64,000 nucleotides of DNA, from assembly GCF_014205015.1 (NCBI RefSeq), contig NZ_JACHMO010000001.1, positions 5,518,001-5,582,000 on the forward strand, given 5' to 3'. Made by a program: the position numbers and the translations under genes. A model generated the notes under the pieces. The model made no database searches and was not told where the DNA came from. It was given only the letters and a program-made list of their open reading frames with translations. This document shows, one piece after another, positions 16,440 through 24,317 of the stretch (position 1 is its first letter; each line of letters begins with the position of its first letter). Source of the stretch: Saccharothrix ecbatanensis (GTDB lineage Bacteria; Actinomycetota; Actinomycetes; Mycobacteriales; Pseudonocardiaceae).

Positions 16440-17252
16440 ATGAACGCGTTGGGCGAGTTCCTGCGGGCCCGGAGGGAGGCGATCACTCCGGCCGAGGTGG
16501 GGCTCCCGACCGGTTCACGCCGCCGCACGCCGGGTCTGCGCCGGGGCGAGCTGGCCGAACTCGCGGGCGTCAGCGTCGAGTACCTGACCCGCTTGGAACG
16601 CGGACGCGACCGCCACCCGTCGGCGCAGGTCCTCGGGGCGCTGGCCGACGCGTTGCGCCTCTCGTCACACGAACGCGTGCACCTGCACCGCCTGGTGAAG
16701 GCGGGCGGCGGTGCGCTGTGCCCGGCGTCGACGGCTCCCCTTCCCGTACGTCCCACCGTGTTGGCGCTGCTGGACCGGCTGGAGCCGACGCCCGCGTTCG
16801 TCGCCGACGCGCAGGGTGACGTCCTCGCGTGCACCGACGGGTTCCGGTGGCTCGCCGGGCCGGCCGGTCTGCTCGACGCCGACCAGCCCAACCTCGCCCG
16901 GTTCGTGTTCGGCGACGCCAGGGCGCGCACGGCGTTCCCGGAGTGGGAACGGGTGGCCGACGATCATGCCGCCGCCCTGCGTGCCGCAGCCGACCTGGGC
17001 GACGGCGCGGCGGCCATGCTCGCCGAGGAGCTGTCCATCACGGCGGGCGCGGAGTTCGGCCGCCGCTTCGCCGCGTCGGCCGTGCCCGCCGGGACCGGGG
17101 TCGAGCAGTGGCAGCACCCCGAGGCCGGCACGTTGCGGCTGGCGTACGAAAGCCTGGGCGTGCCCGGCGACGAGGACCACCGCCTGGTCGTCTACGTGCC
17201 CGCTACAGAACCGCTGCCAGACTCTCCAAGGGATCCGCGCCCACCGGGATGA
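16440..17252 (+). CDS. Helix-turn-helix regulator with MmyB-like ligand-binding domain
   Basis: This 270-residue regulator has an N-terminal XRE HTH (FLRARREAITPAEVGL, RGELAELAGVSVEYLTRLER) and a PAS-like MLTR ligand-binding domain (~95-265; VADAQGDVLACTDGF, FVFGDARAR). A TAGACT -10-like box ends only ~9 nt before the ATG, so the mRNA may be leaderless. It is divergent from the aldo/keto reductase, the usual target arrangement for this family. Its last 50 bp overlap the converging LLM oxidoreductase gene. Confidence 0.87.
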   Translation: MNALGEFLRARREAITPAEVGLPTGSRRRTPGLRRGELAELAGVSVEYLTRLERGRDRHPSAQVLGALADALRLSSHERVHLHRLVKAGGGALCPASTAPLPVRPTVLALLDRLEPTPAFVADAQGDVLACTDGFRWLAGPAGLLDADQPNLARFVFGDARARTAFPEWERVADDHAAALRAAADLGDGAAAMLAEELSITAGAEFGRRFAASAVPAGTGVEQWQHPEAGTLRLAYESLGVPGDEDHRLVVYVPATEPLPDSPRDPRPPG

Positions 17253-18159
17253 GCACGACGCTGTCCACGCCGGCCGCGAACAGCTCGTCCAGCCTCGCCC
17301 GCGCGTCGTCGGGCGTGCCGGTCACCGAGAGCTGCCGCACCCACTCCTCCGGCAGTCGGCGCACGAACTCCTCCCGGCTCCCGGACTCCCGCCGCAGCGC
17401 CGCGAACTCGTCCGCGAACGGCAGCGGGGCCAGGTGCGGCGCCCAGTCGGGCTCACCGATCCACTCCAGCCCGGCGCGGACCGCGTCGATCGCCACGGCC
17501 GCGTCGGCGTGAACAGCGGCAACGTTGTACCCGACGAGCCGGTGCGGCCGGTTCGCGTCGATCTGCTCGAGGGCCGCACGCGCGTACTCCGGCGTCGTCG
17601 GCTCGGCCAGGATCGTCCCGTCCGCCACCTTCCCGGACACGGCCAGCGACCGTGGCCCCCGCACTCCCGCGAGGACGAGCGGCGGGACGTCCGGCACGCA
17701 CGCGCCTTCCAGCCGAACGGCGTCCAGCGCGACGTACTCGCCGGGCTCGACCGCTTCGCCGCGCAGCAAAGCGATCACCGCGCGGAGGTACTCGTCCAAC
17801 AACGTCAGCGGACTCGCCGGCCACTCCCCCACCGACCGCATCCACGCCGGCATCCCGTGCCCGATGCCGATGTCGACCCGACCGGGGAACAGCTGGGCGA
17901 GCGTCGCGATCTCCATGGCCGCGAACGCCGCGTTACGCGCTCCCACCGGCAACAGCCCGATGCCGACGCGGATCCGCTCCGTCGCCGCCAGCACGGCCGC
18001 CGCCTGGGCGATGCCACCGCGGAAGCCCAGGTCCTCCACGACCCACAGTTCGTCGAACCCGAGCTCGTCCGCACGCCGCGCGTACGGCAGCACCTGTGCC
18101 GGTGCGAGGTCGCGGGGCAGCATCACCCCGACCGAGCCGGACCTGTCCGTTTTCTTCAC
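17203..18159 (-). CDS. LLM-class flavin-dependent oxidoreductase
   Basis: This 318-residue luciferase-like TIM-barrel protein includes LPYARRADELGFDELWVVED, RIRVGIGLLPVGARNAAFAA, DIGIGHGMPAWMR and TGTPDDARARLDELFAAGVD, matching F420/FMN-dependent LLM enzymes. Start GTG 18159 overlaps the preceding stop (GTGA). It is last in the VOC-SDR-LLM operon. F420 is the likely cofactor in actinomycetes, but FMN cannot be excluded. Substrate unknown. Confidence 0.86.
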   Translation of the reverse strand: MKKTDRSGSVGVMLPRDLAPAQVLPYARRADELGFDELWVVEDLGFRGGIAQAAAVLAATERIRVGIGLLPVGARNAAFAAMEIATLAQLFPGRVDIGIGHGMPAWMRSVGEWPASPLTLLDEYLRAVIALLRGEAVEPGEYVALDAVRLEGACVPDVPPLVLAGVRGPRSLAVSGKVADGTILAEPTTPEYARAALEQIDANRPHRLVGYNVAAVHADAAVAIDAVRAGLEWIGEPDWAPHLAPLPFADEFAALRRESGSREEFVRRLPEEWVRQLSVTGTPDDARARLDELFAAGVDSVVLIPVGADPLESLAAVL

Positions 18160-18836
18160 GTCCGCAAGTATGAAGCGCCGTTGAGGTCGAGCACGGTGCC
18201 GGACGCCCACTCGGCGGCGGGCGAGGCCAGGTAGACCACGGCGGCGGCGATCTCCGCCGGTTCCGCGACCCGGCCGAACGGGCTCTGCCGGCGGACATCG
18301 TCGGTCACCATGTGCGCCACCCGATCGGTGCCGACGAAACCGGGCGCCACCGACGTCACCGCGATGCCGTGCGGGGCAAGGGAAACGGCCAGCGACTGCC
18401 CCATCGAGTGCAGTGCGGCCTTGCTCGCGCCGTAGGCCGGCATGTCCGGTTCACCGCGGAAAGCGCCACGCGAGCCGACGTTCACGATCCGCCCGCGAAC
18501 GCCCCGCTCGATCATGTGCCGCGCGACGCAGTACGCCATGTTGGCCGCGCCGAACACGTTCACCTCGAACGTGCGGCGCCACAACCCCTGCCACTCCTGG
18601 TACGACTTGTCCGTCAGCGAGCCCAACTCCACCAGACCGGCGTTGTTGACCAGGACGTCGATCGCGCCGAGCGTGTCGGCGGCGGCGTCGACCACCCTCG
18701 CGATCGCGTCCGGATCGGCCAGGTCGACGTCGGTCGAGGAGAGCGCGACGACCCTGTCCCCGGATTCGCGGAACGCGTCCGCGATCGCCGCGCCGATGCC
18801 CCGGCTGCCGCCGGTGACCAGCACACCCCGGCTCAC
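18156..18836 (-). CDS. Short-chain dehydrogenase/reductase
   Basis: This 226-residue Rossmann-fold NAD(P)(H) oxidoreductase has cofactor motif [14 protein letters not shown], and catalytic Ser in [10 protein letters not shown], with Tyr/Lys in [10 protein letters not shown]. The C-terminal [13 protein letters not shown] matches the family's common end. Start GTG 18836 overlaps the stop of the VOC gene (GTGA) and its own stop overlaps the LLM start, so the three genes form one tightly coupled unit. Confidence 0.88.
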   Translation of the reverse strand: MSRGVLVTGGSRGIGAAIADAFRESGDRVVALSSTDVDLADPDAIARVVDAAADTLGAIDVLVNNAGLVELGSLTDKSYQEWQGLWRRTFEVNVFGAANMAYCVARHMIERGVRGRIVNVGSRGAFRGEPDMPAYGASKAALHSMGQSLAVSLAPHGIAVTSVAPGFVGTDRVAHMVTDDVRRQSPFGRVAEPAEIAAAVVYLASPAAEWASGTVLDLNGASYLRT

Positions 18837-19249
18837 TTCGCGAACACCTGCGACTCGTCCTTGAAGGCCTTGAACTCCAGCGCGTTGCCGGCCGGGTCGC
18901 GGAAGAACATCGTCCACTGCTCGCCCGGCTCGCCCGCGAACCGCAGGTAGGGCTCGATCACGAACTCCGTTCCGGCGGCACGCAGGCGGTCGGCCAGCGC
19001 GTGGAACTCGGGAATCGGCAGGATCAGGCCGAAGTGCGGCACCGGCACGTCGTGGCCGTCGACCGGGTTGCGGCCGGAATCCGCGCGCGGGCCCGGCACG
19101 ACGTGGGTCACGAACTGGTGGCCGTAGAAGTTCCAGTCGACCCACTTGTCGGCCGAGCGGCCCTCTTCGAGGTTGAGCACGCCGCCGTAGAACGCGCGTG
19201 CCTCGGCCAGGTCGTCGACGGGAACCGCGAGGTGGAAGCCGGGTTTCAT
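18833..19249 (-). CDS. VOC-family (glyoxalase/dioxygenase-like) protein
   Basis: This 138-residue protein has two beta-alpha-beta-beta-beta modules: [20 protein letters not shown] at the N-terminus and [20 protein letters not shown] with [16 protein letters not shown] at the C-terminus. The His/Glu metal pattern (H7, and E in NALEFKAF) fits a metal-dependent VOC enzyme. A GGTGGAG site precedes ATG 19249. It is first in the VOC-SDR-LLM operon, only 28 bp from the divergent GntR regulator. A catabolic role for a small carbonyl or aromatic compound is inferred. Confidence 0.85.
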   Translation of the reverse strand: MKPGFHLAVPVDDLAEARAFYGGVLNLEEGRSADKWVDWNFYGHQFVTHVVPGPRADSGRNPVDGHDVPVPHFGLILPIPEFHALADRLRAAGTEFVIEPYLRFAGEPGEQWTMFFRDPAGNALEFKAFKDESQVFAK

Positions 19250-19277
19250 GCCTCCACCTTGACCACCGGTTCGGCTG

Positions 19278-19294
19278 ATGTCAACATTCGACAT
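19278..19294. promoter_or_regulatory. Palindromic operator in the VOC/GntR intergenic region
   Basis: ATGTC-N7-GACAT is a 17-bp dyad covering the first codons of the GntR reading. GntR/FadR regulators bind short dyads of this size, and the 28-bp gap between divergent genes leaves little other room for an operator. Confidence 0.5.
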
Positions 19295-19955
19295 TATGCA
19301 GGCGCTGAGGAAGGCCGACCGACGAGGACTGGCGGACGAGGCGGCCGACCGGATCCGGGAAGCGATCCTCGCCGGCGTGTTCCCGCCGGGCTCGCCGGTC
19401 CGCGAGGTGGAACTGGCCGCGTCACTCGACGTCAGCCGTGGGTCGGTGCGCGAAGGGCTGGCCGTGCTGGAGCGGGAGGGGTTGGTGCGCAGCGCCTGGC
19501 ACCGCGGCACTCGGGTGATCGACCTGACGGTCCAGGACGCCGAGGAGGTCTACTCGGTCCGGGCCGCGCTGGAAGGACTGGCGGGCCGCAGCGCGATCGG
19601 CCGCGTCGACCTCGACGCGTTGGGCCGGTTGGTCGACGTCATGGCTCGCCGATTGACGTCGGGCGCGCCCAGCACCGAGTTGCTGGCGTTGGACATCGAG
19701 TTCCACGACGCGATCTACGAGGCGGCGGGCAACCGGCGGCTGCTGGACGCGTGGCACGCCGTGCGCTCGCAGGTGCACCTGTTCCAGCTCACCCGGATTC
19801 GCTTGGGCTACCCCGATTACCGGGCGGTGGTCGTGGACGAGCACCGGGAGATCGTGCGGCTGCTCTCAGCCGGTGACGCTGACGCCGTCACCCACCACGC
19901 CGAGGAGCACGTCCGTTCGGCGTTGCGGGTGCTCGTCGGGCAACTCGACCGTTGA
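19278..19955 (+). CDS. GntR-family regulator, FadR (FCD) subfamily
   Basis: This 225-residue protein has a winged HTH (~15-85; [40 protein letters not shown]) and a helical FCD sensor domain (~95-220) with metal-ligand positions in [15 protein letters not shown] and the His of [10 protein letters not shown] plus [14 protein letters not shown] 19278 lies inside a palindrome with no ribosome site, so a leaderless mRNA or a start at ATG 19296 ([11 protein letters not shown]) is possible. It probably represses the divergent VOC-SDR-LLM operon until an organic-acid-like ligand binds. Confidence 0.87.
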   Translation: MSTFDIMQALRKADRRGLADEAADRIREAILAGVFPPGSPVREVELAASLDVSRGSVREGLAVLEREGLVRSAWHRGTRVIDLTVQDAEEVYSVRAALEGLAGRSAIGRVDLDALGRLVDVMARRLTSGAPSTELLALDIEFHDAIYEAAGNRRLLDAWHAVRSQVHLFQLTRIRLGYPDYRAVVVDEHREIVRLLSAGDADAVTHHAEEHVRSALRVLVGQLDR

Positions 19956-20014
19956 CCGATGCCTTGTGCCCCTTGCGGTAGCATCTCCCGGTCGACTTTG
20001 GGGGATGTGGGCAC

Positions 20015-20377
20015 ATGCTGTACTTCGGTGGCTTCTTCGGGCTTCTCACGCTCTGCCTCTGGCTGTTCTGCCTGATCGACGTCATCACCACCGACGACGG
20101 TGACGCGCGGAACCTGCCGAAGGTCGGTTGGCTGTTGATCGTGCTGTTCTTCCCGTTGGTCGGCTCGCTCGTCTGGCTGGTCGCTGGTCGGCCGGTGCGT
20201 CCGGCTGGGAGCGCGCGTGCGTACGAACGCGGCACGCCCTCGTTCCCCGAGTACGACCGGCCCGGCCGGTTCGCCGCCACCGACTCCGAGTCCGACGCCG
20301 AGTTCCTCCGCCGCTGCCGTGAACGCGCCGAGGAGCAGCGCCGCAAGGCCCGCAAGACGGACGACAACCCCGAGTAA
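20015..20377 (+). CDS. Membrane protein with phospholipase D N-terminal-type (PLDc_N) domain
   Basis: This 120-residue protein has two N-terminal membrane segments (YFGGFFGLLTLCLWLFCLID and GWLLIVLFFPLVGSLVWLVA) separated by the conserved basic/polar loop DARNLPKVG, as in PLDc_N proteins. A cytoplasmic charged tail (~65-120; Arg/Glu-rich helix ERAEEQRRKARK) follows. ATG 20015 follows GGGGGAT. Such short proteins are common in actinobacteria and have no defined function. The 22-bp repeat array begins 26 bp after its stop. Confidence 0.8.
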   Translation: MLYFGGFFGLLTLCLWLFCLIDVITTDDGDARNLPKVGWLLIVLFFPLVGSLVWLVAGRPVRPAGSARAYERGTPSFPEYDRPGRFAATDSESDAEFLRRCRERAEEQRRKARKTDDNPE

Positions 20378-20403
20378 CCCCCGCCAGTCCCACGTCCCCA
20401 CCG

Positions 20404-20653
20404 CGTGAGTCCTACGTTCAGAACGCGCGAGTCGTACCTTCAGGACCACCGTGTCCTACGTTCAGGACCCCTGAATTCAACGCTCAGAACAAACGATCTT
20501 GTACTGAGCGTTGAACTCGGGGGTTCCGAACGTAGGACTCACGGGTCCTGAACGTAGGACTCACGGGGTCTGGAGGTTCGACACGCGAGGTCTGGAGGTT
20601 CGACACGCGGGGCCTGAGGGTTCGACTCGCGGGTTCTGGGCGTAGGACTCACG
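20404..20653. repeat. Inverted array of eleven 22-bp repeats
   Basis: Units are contiguous and all 22 bp long. Four units in one orientation occupy 20404-20491; an 8-bp spacer (20492-20499) follows; seven units in the opposite orientation occupy 20500-20653. The right-hand consensus is close to GGTCCTGAACGTAGGACTCA plus CG. Because the halves are inverted, the RNA could fold into one imperfect hairpin with arms of ~85 nt; the core stem pairs 20473-20487 with 20504-20518. There are no spacers between units, so this is not a CRISPR array. Similar CGTGAGTCCTACGTTC-type repeats occur, from memory, in other Pseudonocardiaceae genomes. Confidence 0.9.
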
Positions 20654-20713
20654 GGGGGTGTGGGGGTGGGGCGCGCCAAGTGAGACCGGGTGGGCGGATG
20701 GCGGCATTGACAT

Positions 20714-20740
20714 GTTTCGCTGATTCGATCGAAACTTTAG
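20714..20740. promoter_or_regulatory. Candidate sugar-regulator operator upstream of the CE15 gene
   Basis: GTTTCG (20714-20719) is inverted as CGAAAC (20730-20735), and CGAAACTTTAG (20730-20740) differs by one base from the CGAAA-N-TTTCG palindrome known for xylan-utilisation regulators in Streptomyces (BxlR type). It lies 74-100 bp before the GTG. The promoter is presumably here; nothing else is seen between the repeat array and the gene. Confidence 0.4.
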
Positions 20741-20813
20741 GTCGATTCGCCCTCAGTGATCATCGATCGCCGCCGTCCCTGGTCACGCCCACCCATCCGG
20801 AAGGAGAGCCCCC

Positions 20814-22463
20814 GTGGACATCAGCCCGGGCCGCTCCAAGATCCGTTCGACGGTCGTCATGTTGGCGGTGGCGGCGCTCACGTTCGCCGGAGCGTTGACC
20901 GCGATAGCGCACTCGGACTCCGCCGTGGCCGACGTCGGTGTCGCGGCTGTCGGTGTCGAGGACGAGGGCGCGGACTGCCCGGTGTCGTTGCCGGGCTCGT
21001 TCCCGTCGAACTCGCAGTTGCCCGACCCGTTCACGAAGCTGAACGGGTCGCGGATCGCGAGCAAGTCGGACTGGCGGTGCCGGCGGGCGGAGATCCGCGA
21101 ACTGGCGGAACGGCACGTCTACGGCGACAAGCCCGCCAAGCCGTCCACCGTCACCGGCACCGTCTCAAGCAGCAACATCACCGTCAACGTGTCCCACAAC
21201 GGGCGTAGCAGCAGCTTCTCCGCCCGCGTCGAACTGCCCGGCGGCACCGGCCCGTTCCCCGCCGTCGTCGTGCTCGGCGGCTTCGGCGCCGACACCGCCG
21301 CCATCAAAGCCGCCGGCGCCGCGGTCATCAACTACGACCCCTACACCGTCGGCAAGGAAGGCACCCCGCGCAACAACAAGCAGGGCGCCTTCTACAGCGT
21401 CTACGGCGCCACCAGCAGCACCGGCATCATGATGGCCTGGGCCTGGGGCGTCAGCCGCATCATCGACGTCATCGAAACCTCCGGCGGCAACGTGTTGAAG
21501 GCCGACGCGGTCGGCGTCACCGGCTGCTCCCGCTTCGGCAAAGGCGCCTTCGCCGTCGGCGTGTTCGACCAACGCATCGCCCTGACCATGCCCATCGAAT
21601 CCGGCACCGCCGGCGTCCCCATCTACCGCGGCATCCCCGGCGAAGGCGCCCAAAGCCTCAGCAGCGCCTACGGCGAACAACCCTGGTTCGGCGACGCCTT
21701 CAACTCCTACACCGGCAACCCCAACGGCGCACCCATCGACACCCACCAGCTCGTCGCCATGGTCGCCCCACGCGGCCTGTTCATCATGGACAACCCCCAC
21801 ATCGCCAACCTCGGCCCCCGCTCGGCCAGCGTCGCCGCACTCGGCGGAGCCGAGGTCTACAAGGCACTCGGCGCCGGCGCCAACATCACCTACTGGTCCG
21901 ACGTCTCCGACGGCAGCCACTGCGCCAACCGCACCGAATGGCGCACCCCCCTCCAACAGAACATCCAGAAGTTCCTCCACAAGACCGGCACCGCCACCGG
22001 CGCCATGCGCATCTCCAGCAAAGCCGCCGGCAACCTCGCCCAGTGGCGCACCTGGCAAACCCCCACCCTGACCGACGACACCACCACCCCCACCACGACG
22101 TCGACGACCACCACCACCACGAGCACAACGACCACCACGGGTACGACCACCACCACGACCAGTTCACCGAACGGTGGCTGCTCGGCGTCGGCGGCGATCA
22201 ACCAGTGGACGGGCGGCTTCGTCGCCACGGTGCGCGTGACCGCCGGTTCCTCGCCGGTCAACGGCTGGAAGGTCGCCATGACCCTCCCCTCCGGCGCGAC
22301 CATCACCAACGCCTGGAACGTCAACCGCAGCGGTAACAGCGGGGCGGTCGAGTTCACCAACGTCAGCTTCAACGGCTCGATCCCGGCCGGCCAGTCGGTC
22401 GAGTTCGGCTACCAGGCCACCGGCACGGGCGCGGGCATGTCGCCCACCTGCTCCGCCGGGTAG
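20814..22463 (+). CDS. Secreted glucuronoyl esterase (CE15) with C-terminal CBM2
   Basis: This 549-residue protein starts at GTG 20814 after GGAAGGAGAG. A signal peptide spans residues 1-40. The CE15 alpha/beta-hydrolase (~55-420) has nucleophile Ser in GVTGCSRFGKG (~240), Glu in MPIESG (~263) and His in DGSHCANR (~368), the catalytic set of glucuronoyl methylesterases, which break lignin-glucuronoxylan ester links. A Thr-rich linker (~423-455) leads to a family 2 cellulose/xylan-binding module with conserved Trp residues (INQWTGGFVATVRVTAG, NGWKV, TNAWN). It begins a block of plant-cell-wall genes that act outside the cell. Confidence 0.92.
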   Translation: MDISPGRSKIRSTVVMLAVAALTFAGALTAIAHSDSAVADVGVAAVGVEDEGADCPVSLPGSFPSNSQLPDPFTKLNGSRIASKSDWRCRRAEIRELAERHVYGDKPAKPSTVTGTVSSSNITVNVSHNGRSSSFSARVELPGGTGPFPAVVVLGGFGADTAAIKAAGAAVINYDPYTVGKEGTPRNNKQGAFYSVYGATSSTGIMMAWAWGVSRIIDVIETSGGNVLKADAVGVTGCSRFGKGAFAVGVFDQRIALTMPIESGTAGVPIYRGIPGEGAQSLSSAYGEQPWFGDAFNSYTGNPNGAPIDTHQLVAMVAPRGLFIMDNPHIANLGPRSASVAALGGAEVYKALGAGANITYWSDVSDGSHCANRTEWRTPLQQNIQKFLHKTGTATGAMRISSKAAGNLAQWRTWQTPTLTDDTTTPTTTSTTTTTTSTTTTTGTTTTTTSSPNGGCSASAAINQWTGGFVATVRVTAGSSPVNGWKVAMTLPSGATITNAWNVNRSGNSGAVEFTNVSFNGSIPAGQSVEFGYQATGTGAGMSPTCSAG

Positions 22464-22483
22464 CACGCGGGTTCCGCGCCACG

Positions 22484-22515
22484 AGGGGCACCGAGCCGAC
22501 CGGCCCGGTGCCCCT
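22484..22515 (+). terminator. Terminator hairpin after the CE15 gene
   Basis: A perfect 10-bp inverted repeat (22484-22493 with 22506-22515), 20 bp past the stop. Confidence 0.65.
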
Positions 22516-22561
22516 CCGGCGTTCTCGCACGGCCACCGACGTGACCGACAGTGAAACGATC

Positions 22562-22579
22562 TCTGTTATCGCTAACAGA
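22562..22579. promoter_or_regulatory. LacI-type operator O1 of the arabinan genes
   Basis: TCTGTTATCGCTAACAGA is an 18-bp near-perfect palindrome with the CG centre of LacI-family operators. It lies ~190 bp before the GH43 start. Its core differs by one base from TGTTAGCGCTAACA, a motif linked to arabinose/arabinan LacI regulators in other actinobacteria. Confidence 0.7.
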
Positions 22580-22692
22580 TCGCGGTCATCGCCGAAACCC
22601 GGCCACAACGTCGCCAAAAGCGCCACACGACCGTCTCATTGGGCCGAACGCAGCAGCGTCACCAATTGACTGTTGAAGTTCCAGGACTCGTC

Positions 22693-22708
22693 CTGTTAGC
22701 GTTAACAG
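22693..22708. promoter_or_regulatory. LacI-type operator O2 of the arabinan genes
   Basis: CTGTTAGCGTTAACAG is the second copy, 62 bp before the GH43 ATG and 130 bp (about 12 helical turns) from O1, a distance that would allow repression by looping. Confidence 0.72.
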
Positions 22709-22769
22709 ACCGAGTATCGCAGCTCCACGCCGCCACCTCGTTCCCTGCAATGGCGCAAGGAGAAACAAC

Positions 22770-24233
22770 ATGAGATCGGCCCTCGTCCTCGCCACAACGG
22801 CGGTCCTGCTCGGCGGTGGTGTGATCGCCCTGCCGCAGTCGGCGTCCGCCGCCGTGGTCGACACCAACGCGACGTACGTGTTGGTCAACCGCAACAGCGG
22901 CAAGGCGCTGGACGTCTACGACCTCGCCACCAACGACGGTGCGCGGATCTCGCAGTACACGCGCAACGACGGCGCCTGGCAGCAGTGGAAGTTCCTGGAC
23001 TCCGGCAACGGCTACTACCGGCTGAGGTCCGTGCACAGCGGCAAGGTCCTCGACATCGAGGGCTCGTCGACCGCCGACCGCGCGAACGTGATCCAGTGGA
23101 CCGACCGCGGCGCGACGAACCAGCAGTTCCGGTTGGCCGACTCGGCGGGCGGGCACGTCCGGCTGATCAACCGCAACAGCGGCAAGGCCGTGGACGTGCT
23201 CGACTTCTCCACCGCCGACGGCGCGCAGCTCATCCAGTGGCCCGACACCGGTGACAACAACCAGCAGTGGCAGCTGGTCAAGCTGGGCTCCACCGCGCCG
23301 GGCACGTTCGCCAACCCGATCAAGCGCAACGGCCCCGACCCGTGGCTCCAGTACCACAACGGCTACTACCACCTGGCCACGACGACGTGGAACTCGACCA
23401 TCACGATGCGCCGCTCGCGGACGCTGGCGGGCCTGTCGACGGCTCCGGACCAGGTGATCTTCAACCTGACCAGGCCGAACGGGTGCTGCAACATGTGGGC
23501 GCCGGAGTTCCACCTGCTCAACGGCCGCTGGTACCTGTACTACGTGGCCGGGCAGAACGTGCAGGACTTCAACCCCACCCAGCGCCTGCACGTCCTGGAG
23601 GCCGCCGGCAGCGACCCGATGGGCCCGTACTCGTTCAAGGCGGACCTGGGCAGCACGTGGGAGCTCGACCCGAGCATCCTCCAGCACAACGGCCGGCTGT
23701 ACCTGATGGGCAGCGCGACCGACGGCACCCAGTCGCTGACGATCACACCGCTGTCCAACCCGTACACGATCAGCGGCACCCGCCGCACGATCAGCCAGCC
23801 GACGCTGTCGTGGGAACGGCAGACGCACCCGGTCAACGAGGGCGCGGAACCGTTGTACCGCAACGGTCGCACGATGATCGTGTACTCGGCCAGCGCGTGC
23901 TGGGGGCCGGACTACAAGCTCGGCCTGCTCACCCTCACCGGCACCGACCCGCTCAACCGCGCGCACTGGACCAAGTCCCCGAACCCGGTGTTCCAGCGCA
24001 ATGACGGCAACGGCGTGTTCGCCCCGGGCCACAACGGGTTCTTCAAGTCGCCCGACGGCACCGAGGACTGGATCGTCTACCACGCCAACGACTCCGCGGG
24101 CGGCGGCTGCGACATGAACCGCTCCACGCGGGCGCAGAAGTTCACCTGGAACGCGGACGGCACGCCGAACTTCGGCACCCCGGTCCGGCTGGGCACCCAG
24201 CTCGCCGCTCCTTCCGGCGAACCCACGTCCTGA
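22770..24233 (+). CDS. Secreted GH43 alpha-L-arabinofuranosidase with N-terminal ricin-type CBM13
   Basis: This 487-residue protein starts at ATG 22770 after AAGGAGAAA. The signal peptide ends near ALPQSASA. Residues ~32-165 are a ricin-B/CBM13 trefoil with three similar repeats (YVLVNRNSGKALDVYD, YRLRSVHSGKVLDIEG, VRLINRNSGKAVDVLD). The GH43 five-blade propeller (~175-480) has the Asp base in NGPDPWLQYHNGYYHLATT, Asp in WELDPSILQ and the likely acid Glu in VNEGAEPLYRNG. The architecture resembles exo-acting GH43_26-type enzymes that release arabinose from arabinan. Two LacI-type operators precede it. Confidence 0.9.
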   Translation: MRSALVLATTAVLLGGGVIALPQSASAAVVDTNATYVLVNRNSGKALDVYDLATNDGARISQYTRNDGAWQQWKFLDSGNGYYRLRSVHSGKVLDIEGSSTADRANVIQWTDRGATNQQFRLADSAGGHVRLINRNSGKAVDVLDFSTADGAQLIQWPDTGDNNQQWQLVKLGSTAPGTFANPIKRNGPDPWLQYHNGYYHLATTTWNSTITMRRSRTLAGLSTAPDQVIFNLTRPNGCCNMWAPEFHLLNGRWYLYYVAGQNVQDFNPTQRLHVLEAAGSDPMGPYSFKADLGSTWELDPSILQHNGRLYLMGSATDGTQSLTITPLSNPYTISGTRRTISQPTLSWERQTHPVNEGAEPLYRNGRTMIVYSASACWGPDYKLGLLTLTGTDPLNRAHWTKSPNPVFQRNDGNGVFAPGHNGFFKSPDGTEDWIVYHANDSAGGGCDMNRSTRAQKFTWNADGTPNFGTPVRLGTQLAAPSGEPTS

Positions 24234-24250
24234 CCGAACTGCCCTGCCAG

Positions 24251-24283
24251 GTGGCCGGCGGCACGTCTCCCGCCGCCGGCCAC
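24251..24283 (+). terminator. Intergenic stem-loop between the first two GH43 genes
   Basis: A perfect 12-bp inverted repeat (24251-24262 with 24272-24283) with a 9-nt loop. It ends 34 bp before the next ATG, so it may attenuate rather than end transcription. Confidence 0.65.
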
Positions 24284-24317
24284 CACCCCCTCACCCTCCC
24301 AGTGGACAAGGACGTCC

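Noticed and set aside
20404..20653. CRISPR array
   Set aside because: Units are contiguous without spacers, switch orientation halfway, and no cas genes are present.
20404..20653. Insertion-sequence ends or attachment site
   Set aside because: No transposase or integrase nearby, no target-site duplication, and many short units rather than one pair of terminal repeats.
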